From the NCBI GenBank assembly GCA_022495005.1, contig JAGYXB010000701.1:62001-126000 (forward strand): a stretch of 64,000 bases of DNA, written 5' to 3'. Under the pieces are notes generated by a model. It saw only the letters and a list, made by a program, of their open reading frames with translations, did no database searches and was not told where the DNA came from. The first letter of the stretch is position 1. Each line of letters starts with the position of its first letter. Positions 54,095-64,000 of this stretch are shown here, in pieces. The position numbers and the translations under genes are program-made. Origin of the DNA: Rhyacophila brunnea (lineage: Eukaryota; Arthropoda; Insecta; Trichoptera; Rhyacophilidae).

Positions 54095-55141
54095 AATTGT
54101 CTCAAAATTTCTTAATTCGGTTTAATTCAATTTATTTATTTTTACATATTGTGGACATTACAAATTATAAGTTTAAGACGTTAACAACATGACATAAAAC
54201 ATTATTATAAAGAAGAAAGAAAGTAATAAAAGGGATAAAATTGAAAATATAACAAGAGAACTTAATAATATAAACATACAAAAGCAGTGAAAATACAATT
54301 ATACATAATTAAAGAACACCGAGTTTGCTAAGACCCTATTTTAAGAATTTATAAAATACCATCCACCTAAACTCACTCTCACGCAAGTGGAATATTTCAA
54401 CACCCAAAGCAATTTCGTTGAACATAGTTATCGCCAACCCAATTGGAATTACCAGAGGCAGGTTAGGTCTGTACCTTGGGAGAATAAACTGATCCTCTCT
54501 ATTTCTAAGATATTTATCGGTACACAAAGGTCAACACTTGCTTTTCCCTCCACCACCCGCCACGTCTCCACACCCGTTATGCATGCGTATACTGTGGCAT
54601 AACAAACAATGGGCGCTGTTCAAATTTGTGCTGAAAGTGTCCCAGGAGCAACTTCCCAAGACCTTGGTTGGCGTGCACTAGAGTGTGAGTGATCCCTACT
54701 TCCATATAATGTATTACGGTCAATTTTCGATAAGAAAAGACCTTCTCGCTCGCCGTATAATGCCGCAAACTTTTTAAAAGCTGAGAAATTTTCCCTCGTA
54801 GATACCAGGTCGCAATGGCCGACCGGTCCAACTAAGGGTCGGACCGACTTGAGAAGCTCTTCCCTTTCAACCGACATATGGGGACACTCCCAGAGGATGT
54901 GATCGGCATCCTGCAATTCGCCACATAAGCAAGTCGGAGACCACAACCTACACACAACCTACAAAACCACCGTGTCCGTTAAGGTCAACACTGCCCACAA
55001 TGGCAGAGTTCTCATTTATACCTCGTATAAGTCGAAAAAAATACGTAGCTAAATAAAGATCTCTTCTAAATTGCAGACTGCAGTATGTAAGCAAACCTAC
55101 TATTAGCATTAAGCTTCTAGGATTCATCATGCGACAAGCCA
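54095..55141 (-). mobile_element. Jockey/CR1-like LINE 3' end, split by another LINE
   Basis: 54095-54538 and 54982-55141 are parts of one minus-strand LINE (TFFRLIRGINENSAIVG type sequence; TCAATTTATTTATTTTTACA at its 3' end). The second LINE at 54539-54981 lies between them with a target duplication. Confidence 0.8.
54539..54981 (-). mobile_element. R1/LOA-like LINE 3' end, nested
   Basis: 12-bp duplications AAGGTCAACACT at 54527-54538 and 54982-54993. The minus strand reads SPTCLCGELQDADHILWECP (zinc knuckle), then VEREELLKSVRPLVGPVG, and ends GGAGGGAAAAGCA with no poly-A. Same family as 33020-33418. The clade is assigned from the knuckle only. Confidence 0.8.
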
Positions 55142-55620
55142 TTGCCGACTGAAGTAGAACGCCGATACATTCACAACGACTGGTCCTACTTTTTCCACCC
55201 CTCCCGTTGTTGTCTATGGATGACCTGTCATTGTTCTATAGCGTGCTCATACTGACACGTCTGTCGTGTTCATACAGGGAATGGTTTGATTTGAATATAT
55301 GAGTTACATGATAAATAATACACTAGCATAAACACACCTTCTACAAATGTAATGCATAGATCGATGCTACATATTTTTGGGAAATCGATATTACCACCGG
55401 TTTTTGTGTGAAGGACTAGTCTGACTTTGACAGCTGATGAATAATAGGAATGTATATTATTTATTAATATATTTGATTTGAGAATTTTATATAATTCAAT
55501 TTGATATGAGAAAGGGCGAATCAATATGTCAAGCAATCTGAGATCTGATTTTGACAGCTGAACAGTGGACCACTCGTTGCTTGTGCAAAAAGTTATGCTC
55601 AGGCTTTATTAATCTAAAGG
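55137..55620 (-). repeat. Family G repeat, inverted copy
   Basis: Reverse complement of 7252-7686: begins near GCCATTGCCGACTGAAGTAG and ends TTTATTAATCTAAAGGTGTC. Confidence 0.6.
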
Positions 55621-55803
55621 TGTCGCTGGACAAGCTAAACCATTCAAGAATCCAAATATCATACGTACACTCTACGTCTCGTTGGTGCGTAGTATTCTTG
55701 AATATCGATTTATTATTTGGAGTCCTTATGAAGTTCCCTACAAGCTTATTCTACAGCATATTCAGAATAAATTACTTCAATGTCTTTATTTTAAGACATA
55801 ATA

Positions 55804-56043
55804 TCGTCACTGTTCTGGCAGAAGACACTAATTTGAAAAAATGACATATTGAGTTAGTACCAAAATGTTCCTTATTTCAAACTTTACCCTATGGAAACCT
55901 TAAAAAAATAAAGTCTTTATTTTAAAGTCATCCTTTTTACGATTACTTAATAAACTAACATGATAGACCATTTCAAACATTTTAACAACTTCAAAGTATT
56001 CCTAGTATTCTCCAGTTAGTGTGTTCTGCCAGAACAGAGACGA
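55804..56043. mobile_element. TA-flanked MITE (family C), copy 2
   Basis: Ends TCGTCACTGTTCTGGCAGAA and TTCTGCCAGAACAGAGACGA, with TA on both sides. 240 bp; the interior closely matches 50518-50774. Confidence 0.8.
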
Positions 56044-56050
56044 TATACAC

Positions 56051-56968
56051 CAGTGGCGAGGGGTGGAGGTAGGCTGTTAAGATTCAACATAATTAATAGT
56101 GCAGACTGAACTTTGTCAGTCATACTCATTTGTTTTCATTGAACTAAGAATACAATTTGCTGATAGCGCTGGTTAGTTTTTAAAATTTAATTAAACCCTG
56201 CATAAACCAAATCATAATAGTTTATGTATGCTATGGGCGATCCGACAAAAATAGTGCACACTTTTTCAGTCATAGATACTTATTTGTTTTCATTGAATCA
56301 AGAATACATATTATTTCAGATGACCTGCCTAAACCAAACCATAATCGATGATAAAAAATTCTCTCATTTATAAAATACTATGTCTTGGATTAGGTCAATG
56401 ATACTCAACCTTTTTTTTTCTTCGGGCGAAATACATATATTTGTAAAGTAATGCAGGCCGCATCACTACTGGTGTGACGAAAAAAATTACGAAACCCCTC
56501 TTTTTTACAAAACATTTTTAACAAAAATTATGCGTGTTTTTTAAATTAATCGTGTGCAATAGCAACACTCTTATACCAGATCTGATGTGAACCATAATGA
56601 CAATCCTCTTCGGGTGTCACTACCTGTCGAAACGAATCTCAAGATATATGAAATTCCTGATAATGAGTGTGTTTCGGGATGCACATAAAAGCTTAAAGGG
56701 CCGCAGGTTGAGTATCGCTGGATTAGGTAGAACTAACAAACACTATCTGTTATACATGGAAACTTTGCTGGTTGGAATAACTTTTCATTATTATATTTTA
56801 AATTTTTGTAATCAAAATGTAACTGTTTGTTTCCTTAATGAATAGAATAAAAAAATAAATAAAAAAAAAATACTATCTATATGTTATTGTCATTGTAGTC
56901 TTAGTTCAATAAAAACAAATACGTATATTTGTCGGATCTTGACAGCCTACCTCCACCCTTCGCCACTG
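56051..56968. mobile_element. TIR element M with nested hAT
   Basis: Ends CAGTGGCGAGGGGTGGAGGT and ACCTCCACCCTTCGCCACTG. The interior has the AACTTTGTCAGTCATACT block in both orientations. It contains the hAT-like element 56396-56720. Confidence 0.75.
56396..56720. mobile_element. hAT-like MITE with perfect 8-bp duplication
   Basis: GATTAGGT at 56388-56395 and 56721-56728. Ends CAATGATACTCAACC and GGTTGAGTATCGCTG. 325 bp; non-coding. Confidence 0.85.
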
Positions 56969-57229
56969 ATATATTCCTATTTTCCGACATTCTTTGTATA
57001 GGCTTTCTCTCGCTGATCACTCTCTTAAATCTCGTAGGTCACTTCTGCTCTCGAGACATTTTTGAATGATCTCACGAGGAATGACATCCAATCCCGAAGT
57101 CCTAGAAAATCAGGGCGTTTTAGCAATTTTTTAACACATCGAATTATGTAATTGCCGAGTATCAACACAAGACAACCAACAATTGCATCGCACAACCGTA
57201 TATTTTTAAATGGTAACAACCCGAAGTAA

Positions 57230-57355
57230 AATAGCGACTTTTTTCACTGTTGAGCAAATTTAAGATTTTATGTGTTTATCTCATTTATCTGGCCACTCCC
57301 CCCTTTAGGCTAGAGCCCTGTCAACCTCCCCTTGTGGTGGCCATGACATAGGGGT
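57230..57355. repeat. Family I MITE fragment
   Basis: Inverted left part of the family: TTATGTGTTTATCTCATTTA, GGCTAGAGCCCTGTCAACCT and CTTGTGGTGGCCATG. The other end is not seen. Confidence 0.55.
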
Positions 57356-57711
57356 GAGGCCATGTGCTGATTGTCTTTCCCACCTAAGTGGCGATACAAA
57401 TGAGCGAGAGAGGGACAATGTGTATGGCGCAGTTCCCATCGTAATACATAGCTGACTGCTTCTCTATTTTACTTCGTCTGTACGCACAAATCATTATGCA
57501 AAGAAATTCATATAACAACGGCAACTTGTTACGCATTTCATTGAAACTTAGTTTGAGAAATATTTCATTTCGGAGTCCAATATTAAATTTGAGAGGCAAA
57601 TTTATAAATAATATGACAAAAAATCCTACGCAAGCTACCGAAAATGGCGCCGCGAGCTACTGGTAGCTTGCGAGCGACCGTTTAGCGATCACTGGTCTGG
57701 ACACAACTCGG

Positions 57712-57912
57712 AGAAGGGACAATCGTTTAATGATTATTAGTCATCCAGTGGTATCCAAGAGGCACAAAACGTCTGCAAGATAGACCTATGATATGATAAG
57801 CTTCTGCGGAAGTATGTGGCAACGCAACGCACAGGACCGAGAGAAGTGGAATCAGCTTAGAGAAGCCTTCATCCAGCAGTGGATAGATTCAGGCTGATGA
57901 TGATGATGATGA
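57712..57912 (+). mobile_element. RTE-like LINE 3' fragment
   Basis: Plus-strand relic matching 37511-37899: GAAGGGACAATCGTTTAATG through GCCTTCATCCAGCAGTGGAT and a (GAT)n tail. Confidence 0.75.
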
Positions 57913-57918
57913 CATAAA

Positions 57919-58140
57919 GTCGCTGTAGGATTGGTTTGTCGAAATGTTCAGGAGACAAAAAACAAATATCATTATTCTATATTTAAATACACTGAAGTAT
58001 TTAAATTGTTGTTTTTACAGCATATGAATGTTGCATTCATTACAAAGTGATTTAAAGATAAGGATGGTTCTGGTCCATTTAGATACAAAAAATCATTCTG
58101 CATTAAAAGGTCGATTTCGACAAACCAATCCTATAGCGAC
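57919..58140. mobile_element. MITE with GTCGCT..AGGATTGG ends
   Basis: Ends GTCGCTGTAGGATTGGTTTG and CAAACCAATCCTATAGCGAC are inverted complements (about 27 bp including TCGAAAT). 222 bp, no ORF. It directly follows the LINE tail. Confidence 0.7.
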
Positions 58141-58324
58141 GATAAGTTGAAGGATGGCCGTTATAAACACTGCATATTTGGCACTTCAATCCAAACAGAA
58201 CTAATCAGTGTTCCGTCTATATTAATCTTGCCATCGTCTTGTTCCTGTTTTATATTCATTTTGCGGTGTCAAACATAAACTATGTAGTGGAAATATTTGA
58301 CGCACAGTAATGCCATAACAGAAA

Positions 58325-58797
58325 AACAAAGAAATTTTTAGAGACTGCGTATGGTACGTTGTTATGTGCTCTCAATTCTTTTCTATGGTATGGAAGTATG
58401 GACGCTAAACCAAGAGATGTCACAGAGACTTGAAACTTTCGAGATGTGGCTGTGTAGACGCATCCTCAAAATTCCTTGGACTGACCGGGTGACAAATGTT
58501 GAAGTTCTCAATCGAATGGGAAGGATCGAGAAGTTCTACATAGTATCAAAACCAGGAAACTACAGTACCTCGGCCACATTATGAGAGGACAAAAGTACAG
58601 CATTCCCCAACTTGTCATTCAAGAAAAGATCAATGGAAAGCGTAGCAGAGGATGGCACCGCATTTCGTGGCTTAAGAACCTCCGTGATTGGTACGAGTGC
58701 AGCTCCACCGAACTGTTCCGGGTTGCAGACGACAAAGATAAGATCGCCTTGATGGTGGCCGACCTCCGCTAGGCGATGGCACAATAAGAAGAAGAAG
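58325..58797 (+). mobile_element. LINE 3' fragment, family B
   Basis: Reads MVRCYVLSILFYGMEVWTLN, ETFEMWLCRRILKIPWTDRV and TNVEVLNRMG; then, after a frameshift, MRGQKYSIPQLVIQEKINGK and HRISWLKNLRDWYECSSTEL. Tail (GAA)n. The best-kept copy of this family. Confidence 0.85.
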
Positions 58798-58904
58798 AAG
58801 TAATACACAACAGACAGACGACAGACGCAAATAATGTCATATTCTTAAATTGTTCTGTGGATCAATTCGCTTCGGCTTTAAATAATCGCCTAGTATGGAG
58901 TCTT

Positions 58905-59395
58905 CTTGCAGGCATGATGCGAAGTTTCTGGGACTTACGATTATACTCAGCCAAATACTGCCGATTCTGACGGTGCTGCTTTACGGTAGCGAATCATGGC
59001 ACCTTACGAAGGCTCAGAGCAACCGTATACTGAGCTTCAAAAACAGATGTTTGCGACGGATACTGTGTAAAACTTTAGGAGCAACGAGGAGATAAGGGAA
59101 CGCACCAAGTAGCCTCTCATTACGTTGAGAGTGAAGAGGCGATGCTGCATGTACTGCGGATGTCAGAAGAGAACCTCAACCAGGCTTGCTTGTTCGTCAA
59201 GCCGACCGGATTCCGGCGTCCTAGAAGGCCGCTAAATACTATCTATAGAGTGTATACGGCGGAGCTACGGGGTGCTGGTTTGACCTGAAACGAAACAAGA
59301 AGACTGGCGAGCGACAAGGATTCTTGGAGGCCCCGCGTGGTGTCCATATGTTCCAACTAAGGGGTGGATATGGGCGAAGAAGAAGAAGAATATAC
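58905..59395 (+). mobile_element. LINE 3' fragment, family F
   Basis: Includes ILPILTVLLYGSESWHLTKA, NRILSFKNRCLRRIL, then frameshifted FRRPRRPLNTIYRVYTAELR-like sequence and a GAAGAAGAAGAA tail. Related to 18505-19346. Confidence 0.8.
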
Positions 59396-59494
59396 CTAAT
59401 TGAACACATGATTGATAACTATTTATAAAGATATAATACATAATAATTACAAATAAATAAAGCAATGATTGTAAATTATGCAATAACATAATAA

Positions 59495-59745
59495 TGATTT
59501 TTTCTTTTCGACCATGTCCGATCCTAGTAGGATCATATGGGCCTCCACAGAGTGGAGGTTTGTATTGACAGATTTTGTTTTTACGAGAGATGGATGTCAG
59601 CCACTTGCTCAACCTTTTAGGTCCACAACCTGACTCACACACAAATTGAAAAACAATATGTGTACTTGCCAGACCCAGGATTTGAACCTGAGACCCACGG
59701 CGTGATAGCCCAACGCTTAAGCCGTGCGGCCACCGTACGTGGTAT
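59495..59745 (-). repeat. tRNA-derived SINE, family 1
   Basis: Minus-strand copy. 3' end at left (TTTTCGACCATGTCCGATCC on plus), head at right (GTGGCCGCACGGCTTAAGCG). Box B here is GGTTCAAATCC. Confidence 0.8.
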
Positions 59746-61029
59746 TAAAATAATTAATTAAATGAAATACGCTCTATTTCACGGTAACACCTATATACGA
59801 ATTAGGAAAACTATGGCGTCTATTTGAAACAAGCAAAATGGCAAAGAATGAAACCAAAAAATTTCAGTGTTTACCTAAATATCACAGTCATCAAAATGTT
59901 TATTTTGTTATTTCTTAATTAATTTTTCTGATTGACGAGTTTTGAATAATTGAAACTGGTCATAATTATCCTAATCCTCATAACTATCCAAACTTTGTAA
60001 CATTTTAGTGGTATGTCATTTGGTTACATACATTCATAGGCGGATTAATCCAAATTGCTAAGTTTCAAAAATGGCTTATTCCAACTGTCACTTTCAAACT
60101 CGGCTTAATCCAAACATTAATTGTGAATAGATTCTTTATTAATAATATAGAAATTAATGAGTTTCCTTTTGTTACCTATTTTAAATAATTATGCTACGCT
60201 ACAAATTAACTAAAAAAACATACAACTTAGTCTTATATTTGTCTGTATAACAGTTTATTGTATTTTGCCGCAAAATAATATGTTTTTGGGAATGAGCCGG
60301 GTTTGGAAATAGAAGCCTCATATGTGTGCTTGCTCTTGATGGAAGCCTCCCATTTTTGTTTTGAACGTTTTTATCTAGGGGCAGCAGATTATATGAAAGT
60401 ATGGTGAAGCAGGCAAGTATGGTGAGGCGGGCTGGTAATCAATTTGCGGCAAAATTGCCACGTTAATATTATATTATATCAGTATGTAATAATGACGAAA
60501 GTAAATCCTCCGTGATGCCCTGCATTTTTTATATCGCGTCGCTATTTCTCGTAAGTTGTCGGCTATTGTTGGCCTGCTTCATTCAGTTGTATGAGAAAGC
60601 CGATTCCTTGCACCTCTTTTTATTTAATACCTCTATGGTTTTTATCATTTTCTAGATGTCTACACATTCGAATCATGTCAAAATGGCACTATGTATTTTC
60701 TATAAGAATATTGTCCATTATCTATAGTCTGCAGGTTGAGTTCTGTTCAAAATATTATGTATGGATATAATATTGCAAGTAATTTTAACATATGCACATG
60801 TAGAAACTGTTAAAATTAATTGAAATTAGCATGAATAATTAATAATAATTTAAAATACTAATACATTAGAGTTGGCACTCTTTACAATTGAATTTACAGA
60901 GGTGGTGATCGTTCAGAATATTCTGCAAAATGACAAAACTATAGACTAAATTTGTCACTGTGACAACGTGACAGTGACGTGGCATGCATCTCAATTTGAT
61001 CAGAACTTTAGTAATTTTGAACAATCACA
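59746..61029. other. Non-coding stretch, nothing recognised
   Basis: AT-rich with no ORF or repeat family that I can identify. This and 63600-64000 are among the less repeat-like parts of the right half. Confidence 0.4.
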
Positions 61030-61135
61030 AACACCCAAGCTTTGAGAAAAGCACATAAATATTGTGTCCTTACCGGGAATCGCACCCAGACCTATCGGGT
61101 GGAAGGCCAGCGCCTAACGCACTGCACTACGAGAG
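61030..61135 (-). repeat. tRNA-derived SINE, family 4
   Basis: Minus strand: TCGTAGTGCAGTGCGTTAGG (box A), GGTGCGATTCCCGGTAAGGA (box B), then ATAAATGTGC..TTCTCAAAGC. A fragment of the same unit is at about 50205-50307, where it is cut by element D. Confidence 0.6.
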
Positions 61136-61333
61136 ACATATCTTAAGATCCGTAAAACGGTTTTGTCCACAAGCTTTTGAAAATCCTCATACAAAGCCTG
61201 ATCACTGGAGTAATCAATACATCGAAGAAGTAACGTATACTTCAAGACGGTCTCAACCCGATCTACCTTTTTTCTACCCAATAAAAAAAATTTGAACCTT
61301 TTTTCACTGGAAAAATAAATATTTTAACAAATC

Positions 61334-61570
61334 ATTACCTTACTTTGAAAAGGTTCCAACTGACTTTTTTGTGTGAAAAGGTTCCATTAGCCATATTCTA
61401 TCATATACATTCATTTCAGTCATCTATTGTCAAATATGGGAATTAGCAGTATGCCGGAGTTCTATCTACGTGTCTTTTTTATATTGAAAATATGACCATT
61501 CCAAATTTCAAACGCTCATAGCTCAAAACATGGTCGAGTGCAATTAGAGCCTTTTCAAAGTAAGGTAACG
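61334..61570. mobile_element. MITE with GTTACCTTAC ends, copy 2
   Basis: Starts TTACCTTACTTTGAAAAGGT and ends TTTTCAAAGTAAGGTAACG; inverted relative to 49041-49300. Confidence 0.75.
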
Positions 61571-61919
61571 GAATATACCCTAAAGATGTATAAAACTTTC
61601 TTAAAAATTAATTTAACTATATATCCGAGAATTGATGGGCTGAAGGTTGAAGGGATCCAAGAGCACATGTAACCAAGTTGAATTCAACATGCAATTATAA
61701 ATTCTACACAACTGTTTTTAACATTCTGTAAATGAGATCATGTTCTTAAATGAAACATAATTCCTTAATTCATCAATATTTCTTAATATCTATTGGCGTT
61801 TAAAGGGTTACAAGTCAGGCATAAACATTCAAATTATATACACTGCTATGATTATAATGAAAACATTTTATGTACAGAAGTTCATGGAATGTAACCCAAT
61901 TCTAGTCTAGTATAGATCA

Positions 61920-62180
61920 GGGGCCTTATATTGTAATTTGTGAGTTGAAGTCACCCGGCGACATGACGTCATATGTCATCATTGTGAGTCAATAGTATTC
62001 GAGAAATTAACGCTACTCTAATACTGGCGTTATTCATTGTCCCCATACACAAATAGGTGTTTCAGCATAATAATGGTGAGCCGTGTGCATTGGGCGGCTC
62101 GCCTCGATGCTGTATTGAGCATACGTCACATTTACGTCATGTCGTCGGGTGACTTCATGTCACAAGTTACAACATAGGGC
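61920..62180. mobile_element. TIR element, family B, copy 3
   Basis: Ends GGGCCTTATATTGTAATTTG and CACAAGTTACAACATAGGGC. 261 bp. An M element starts 2 bp later. Confidence 0.75.
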
Positions 62181-62182
62181 TG

Positions 62183-63590
62183 CAGTGGCGAGGGACGGAG
62201 GTAGGCTGTTAAGATCCTATATAAATATTGCACACTAAACTTTGTCAGTCACACTTATTTGTTTTCATTAAACTAAGACTACCTGGTCGGGATATAGCAG
62301 TAGCGAAGGGTGGAGGTAGGCTGTTAAGATCCGCCATAAATAGTGCACATTAAACTTTGTTAGTCATACGCATTTGTTTTTATTGAACTAAGACTAAAAT
62401 TTACAGATGGTATTGGTTAGTTTTTTAAAAATCAATTAAACCATGCCTAAACCACACCATTAACAGTTTTAGCATACTTTGGGCGTTACGACAAAATTCT
62501 GCACACTTTTTCACTAATACTTATTTGTTTTCGTCGAATTAAGAAAAATATTACACATTGTTTGTCCATTTTTTTTAAATTCATTAAGGCTATACCTCAG
62601 TTGAGGCATGGTCTAAAAAGATCGTGGCTAGGCGATACGCGGATTGCAGGTCGCGGGTGCAAATGACGCATGCCGAACGAAATATAATTTGTCATGTAAA
62701 TCCAACATGCGTCCATTTAATGTTCTATTAGTAACAATAATAATATATATGTTTTTTTCTTCAAGTAAATGGGTAACGTTTTTAGTCATCTTTACACGAT
62801 TCGAGAATTAATACCCCCGTCGCCATCACGAAACAAATTGACGTGTTCCCGGCTCGACTTTCGCTCTCCGAATGCCAGCAAGTCCAAAATTTCGTCGCGC
62901 CTATAGTTGAAAATTATTTCCCGTTTCACTGATGTATCGTCTTAAGCCCTGCCTAACCAAACTATAATACCTAGATAAAAAATATTATTTTACCTATAAA
63001 ATATCCAAAGTTATGTACGATTTAATTGCATAATTTTAGATATTTTATAGATAGACGAGTATTTTTTTACTGTCATCTATTATGGCTTGGTTTTCGCAGG
63101 TTTAATTGAATTTTTAAAACTAACCAACACCATCTGTTAATTGTTGTAGTATTGTTTCAATGAAAACAAATACGTATGACTGACAAAGTTTCTTTCTTTT
63201 CTTCTTTCGACCATGTCCGATCCTAATAAGATCATATGGGCTTCCACAGAGTAAAGGTTTGTATTGACAGATTTTGATTTACGAGAAATGGATGTCAGTC
63301 ACTTGCTCAACCTATTAGGTCCGTACCCTGACACACACAAATTAAAAAACAATATGTGTACTTGTCAGACCCAGGATTCGAACCTGGGACCCACGGCGTT
63401 ATAGTCCAATGCTTAAGCTTAAGTTTAGTGTGCATTATTTATGGCGGATCTTACCTTCTTCGCCACTGGCCTATAGTGTTGTGGGTCCCAGGTTCGAATC
63501 CTGAGTCTGGCAGGTACACATATTGTTTTTCAATTTGTGTTGAATCTACACAGCCTACCTCCACCCTTCGCCGCTGCTTAACACATAAAA
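62183..63590. mobile_element. Cluster of M elements with nested D and SINEs
   Basis: M left ends at 62183 (CAGTGGCGAGGGACGGAGGT) and about 62289 (AGCAGTAGCGAAGGGTGGAG); right ends at about 63465 and 63577 (CCTACCTCCACCCTTCGCCG). Element D (62588-62941) is inserted in M at TTAA. Minus SINE 63192-63420 and plus SINE fragment 63467-63545 are further insertions. The exact pairing of ends is not resolved. Confidence 0.55.
62588..62941. mobile_element. TTAA-flanked element D, copy 3 (compact)
   Basis: TTAA at 62584-62587 and 62942-62945. Ends GGCTATACCTCAG and CTGATGTATCGTC. 354 bp, without the insertions present in the other two copies, so it shows the basic unit. Confidence 0.8.
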
Positions 63591-63599
63591 TTTCGGTGC

Positions 63600-64000
63600 T
63601 GATGTGACGGCTTGTTTCCCTTTAATCCTCAGCCCTTCAATAATTATGATTTAAATTAGTCAGTTGATTATTTAGGTAGTACTATTGACTATGTAATTTT
63701 TTCTAATTCTTCACAGTTCTTCACATCTGTCACCTGTCACTAATCACTAGTAACGATTGAGCGCGTTTCATTGGAAACGATCTCAGATTCTTCGTCCAAG
63801 CAATTCATCTTCTTCCTGCTCCGTATTTCACTTGGAGAATAAAACACAGCACTTCAATTTGTCACTCTCTCCCGCACTAATGTACAACAGTTCAGACAAT
63901 AAATATTTACAAATTCCGTTTCGTTTTAGCTTTCACCACAGTTATCATAACGCAGAGATTCGAAGCAATCACCATCATATTAGAACCGCGACAACCGGAT
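63600..64000. other. Non-repetitive right edge, possible gene flank
   Basis: More balanced base composition and no repeat match within the window. On the plus strand an ATG at 63880 stays open for 40 codons to the edge. On the minus strand an ATG near 63815 gives MNCLDEESEIVSNETRSIV and a stop soon after. Either could be a first exon, but neither has a recognised domain or convincing donor. Confidence 0.25.

Noticed and set aside
1..64000. CRISPR array, prokaryotic operon, provirus or plasmid features
   Set aside because: Nothing of the kind seen; the regular repeats are eukaryotic satellite, zinc-finger modules and transposons.

Overview
This is a eukaryotic, very probably insect, nuclear DNA window. 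It is AT-rich and intron-containing, and mobile elements fill most of it. The supporting signs are spliced genes with GT/AG sites, C2H2 zinc-finger and F-box/LRR genes, tRNA-derived SINEs, several LINE lineages and many hAT-like and other TIR elements. I cannot settle the order: the RTE-like LINE with a TCA-repeat tail and the abundant TAGGTAGGTACCTA-type words are compatible with Hemiptera or Lepidoptera. I saw no rRNA, bona fide tRNA gene, CRISPR or prokaryotic feature.

Host genes. Three paralogous, intron-free-CDS F-box/LRR genes lie at 14293-15324 (+), 33649-34674 (+) and 43051-44052 (-). Each has a 3' splice acceptor 15-95 bp upstream of the ORF. Each also has, 3.7-4.4 kb further upstream, a short conserved non-coding exon ending in a GTAAGT donor (near 10582, 29576 and 48505). 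The whole two-exon gene was therefore duplicated twice, and the introns then filled with transposons. Between the first two genes, on the minus strand (26435 down to 19647), is a three-exon C2H2 zinc-finger gene. Its exons join in phase 0, but its last exon carries an in-frame stop and at least three frame disruptions, so it is broken or very recently decayed. Its finger array is a tandem expansion of a two-finger (about 168 bp) module. Two relics of a THAP-domain first exon lie at 11785-13409 and 21883-21949; the first is split by a hAT-like insertion.

Repeats by region. 1-9.7 kb: a 0.5-kb direct repeat pair flanks a 2.5-kb satellite that resembles the 3' end of a LINE. 9.7-14.2 kb: F-box gene 1 intron with LINE copies, a 1.5-kb hAT and a SINE broken by LINE sequence. 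15.5-19.6 kb: a hAT, a LINE and dispersed repeats. 19.6-26.5 kb: the zinc-finger gene with repeats in its introns. 26.8-33.4 kb: nested TIR elements and LINEs, including the intron of F-box gene 2. 36-43 kb: two foldback elements, a three-level insertion nest with a related empty copy 2-3 kb away, and a hAT ending 7 bp from the F-box gene 3 stop. 44-48.6 kb: F-box gene 3 intron with LINEs. 49-57 kb: the deepest nesting, with hAT, TTAA-target, TA-target and SINE insertions whose duplicated target sites can be read directly. 57-63.6 kb: LINE and SINE fragments and TIR elements. 63.6-64 kb: non-repetitive sequence that may belong to the next gene.

No pathway-like gene cassette is present. The unusual biology is lineage-specific F-box/LRR duplication inside a dense, datable stack of transposon insertions.
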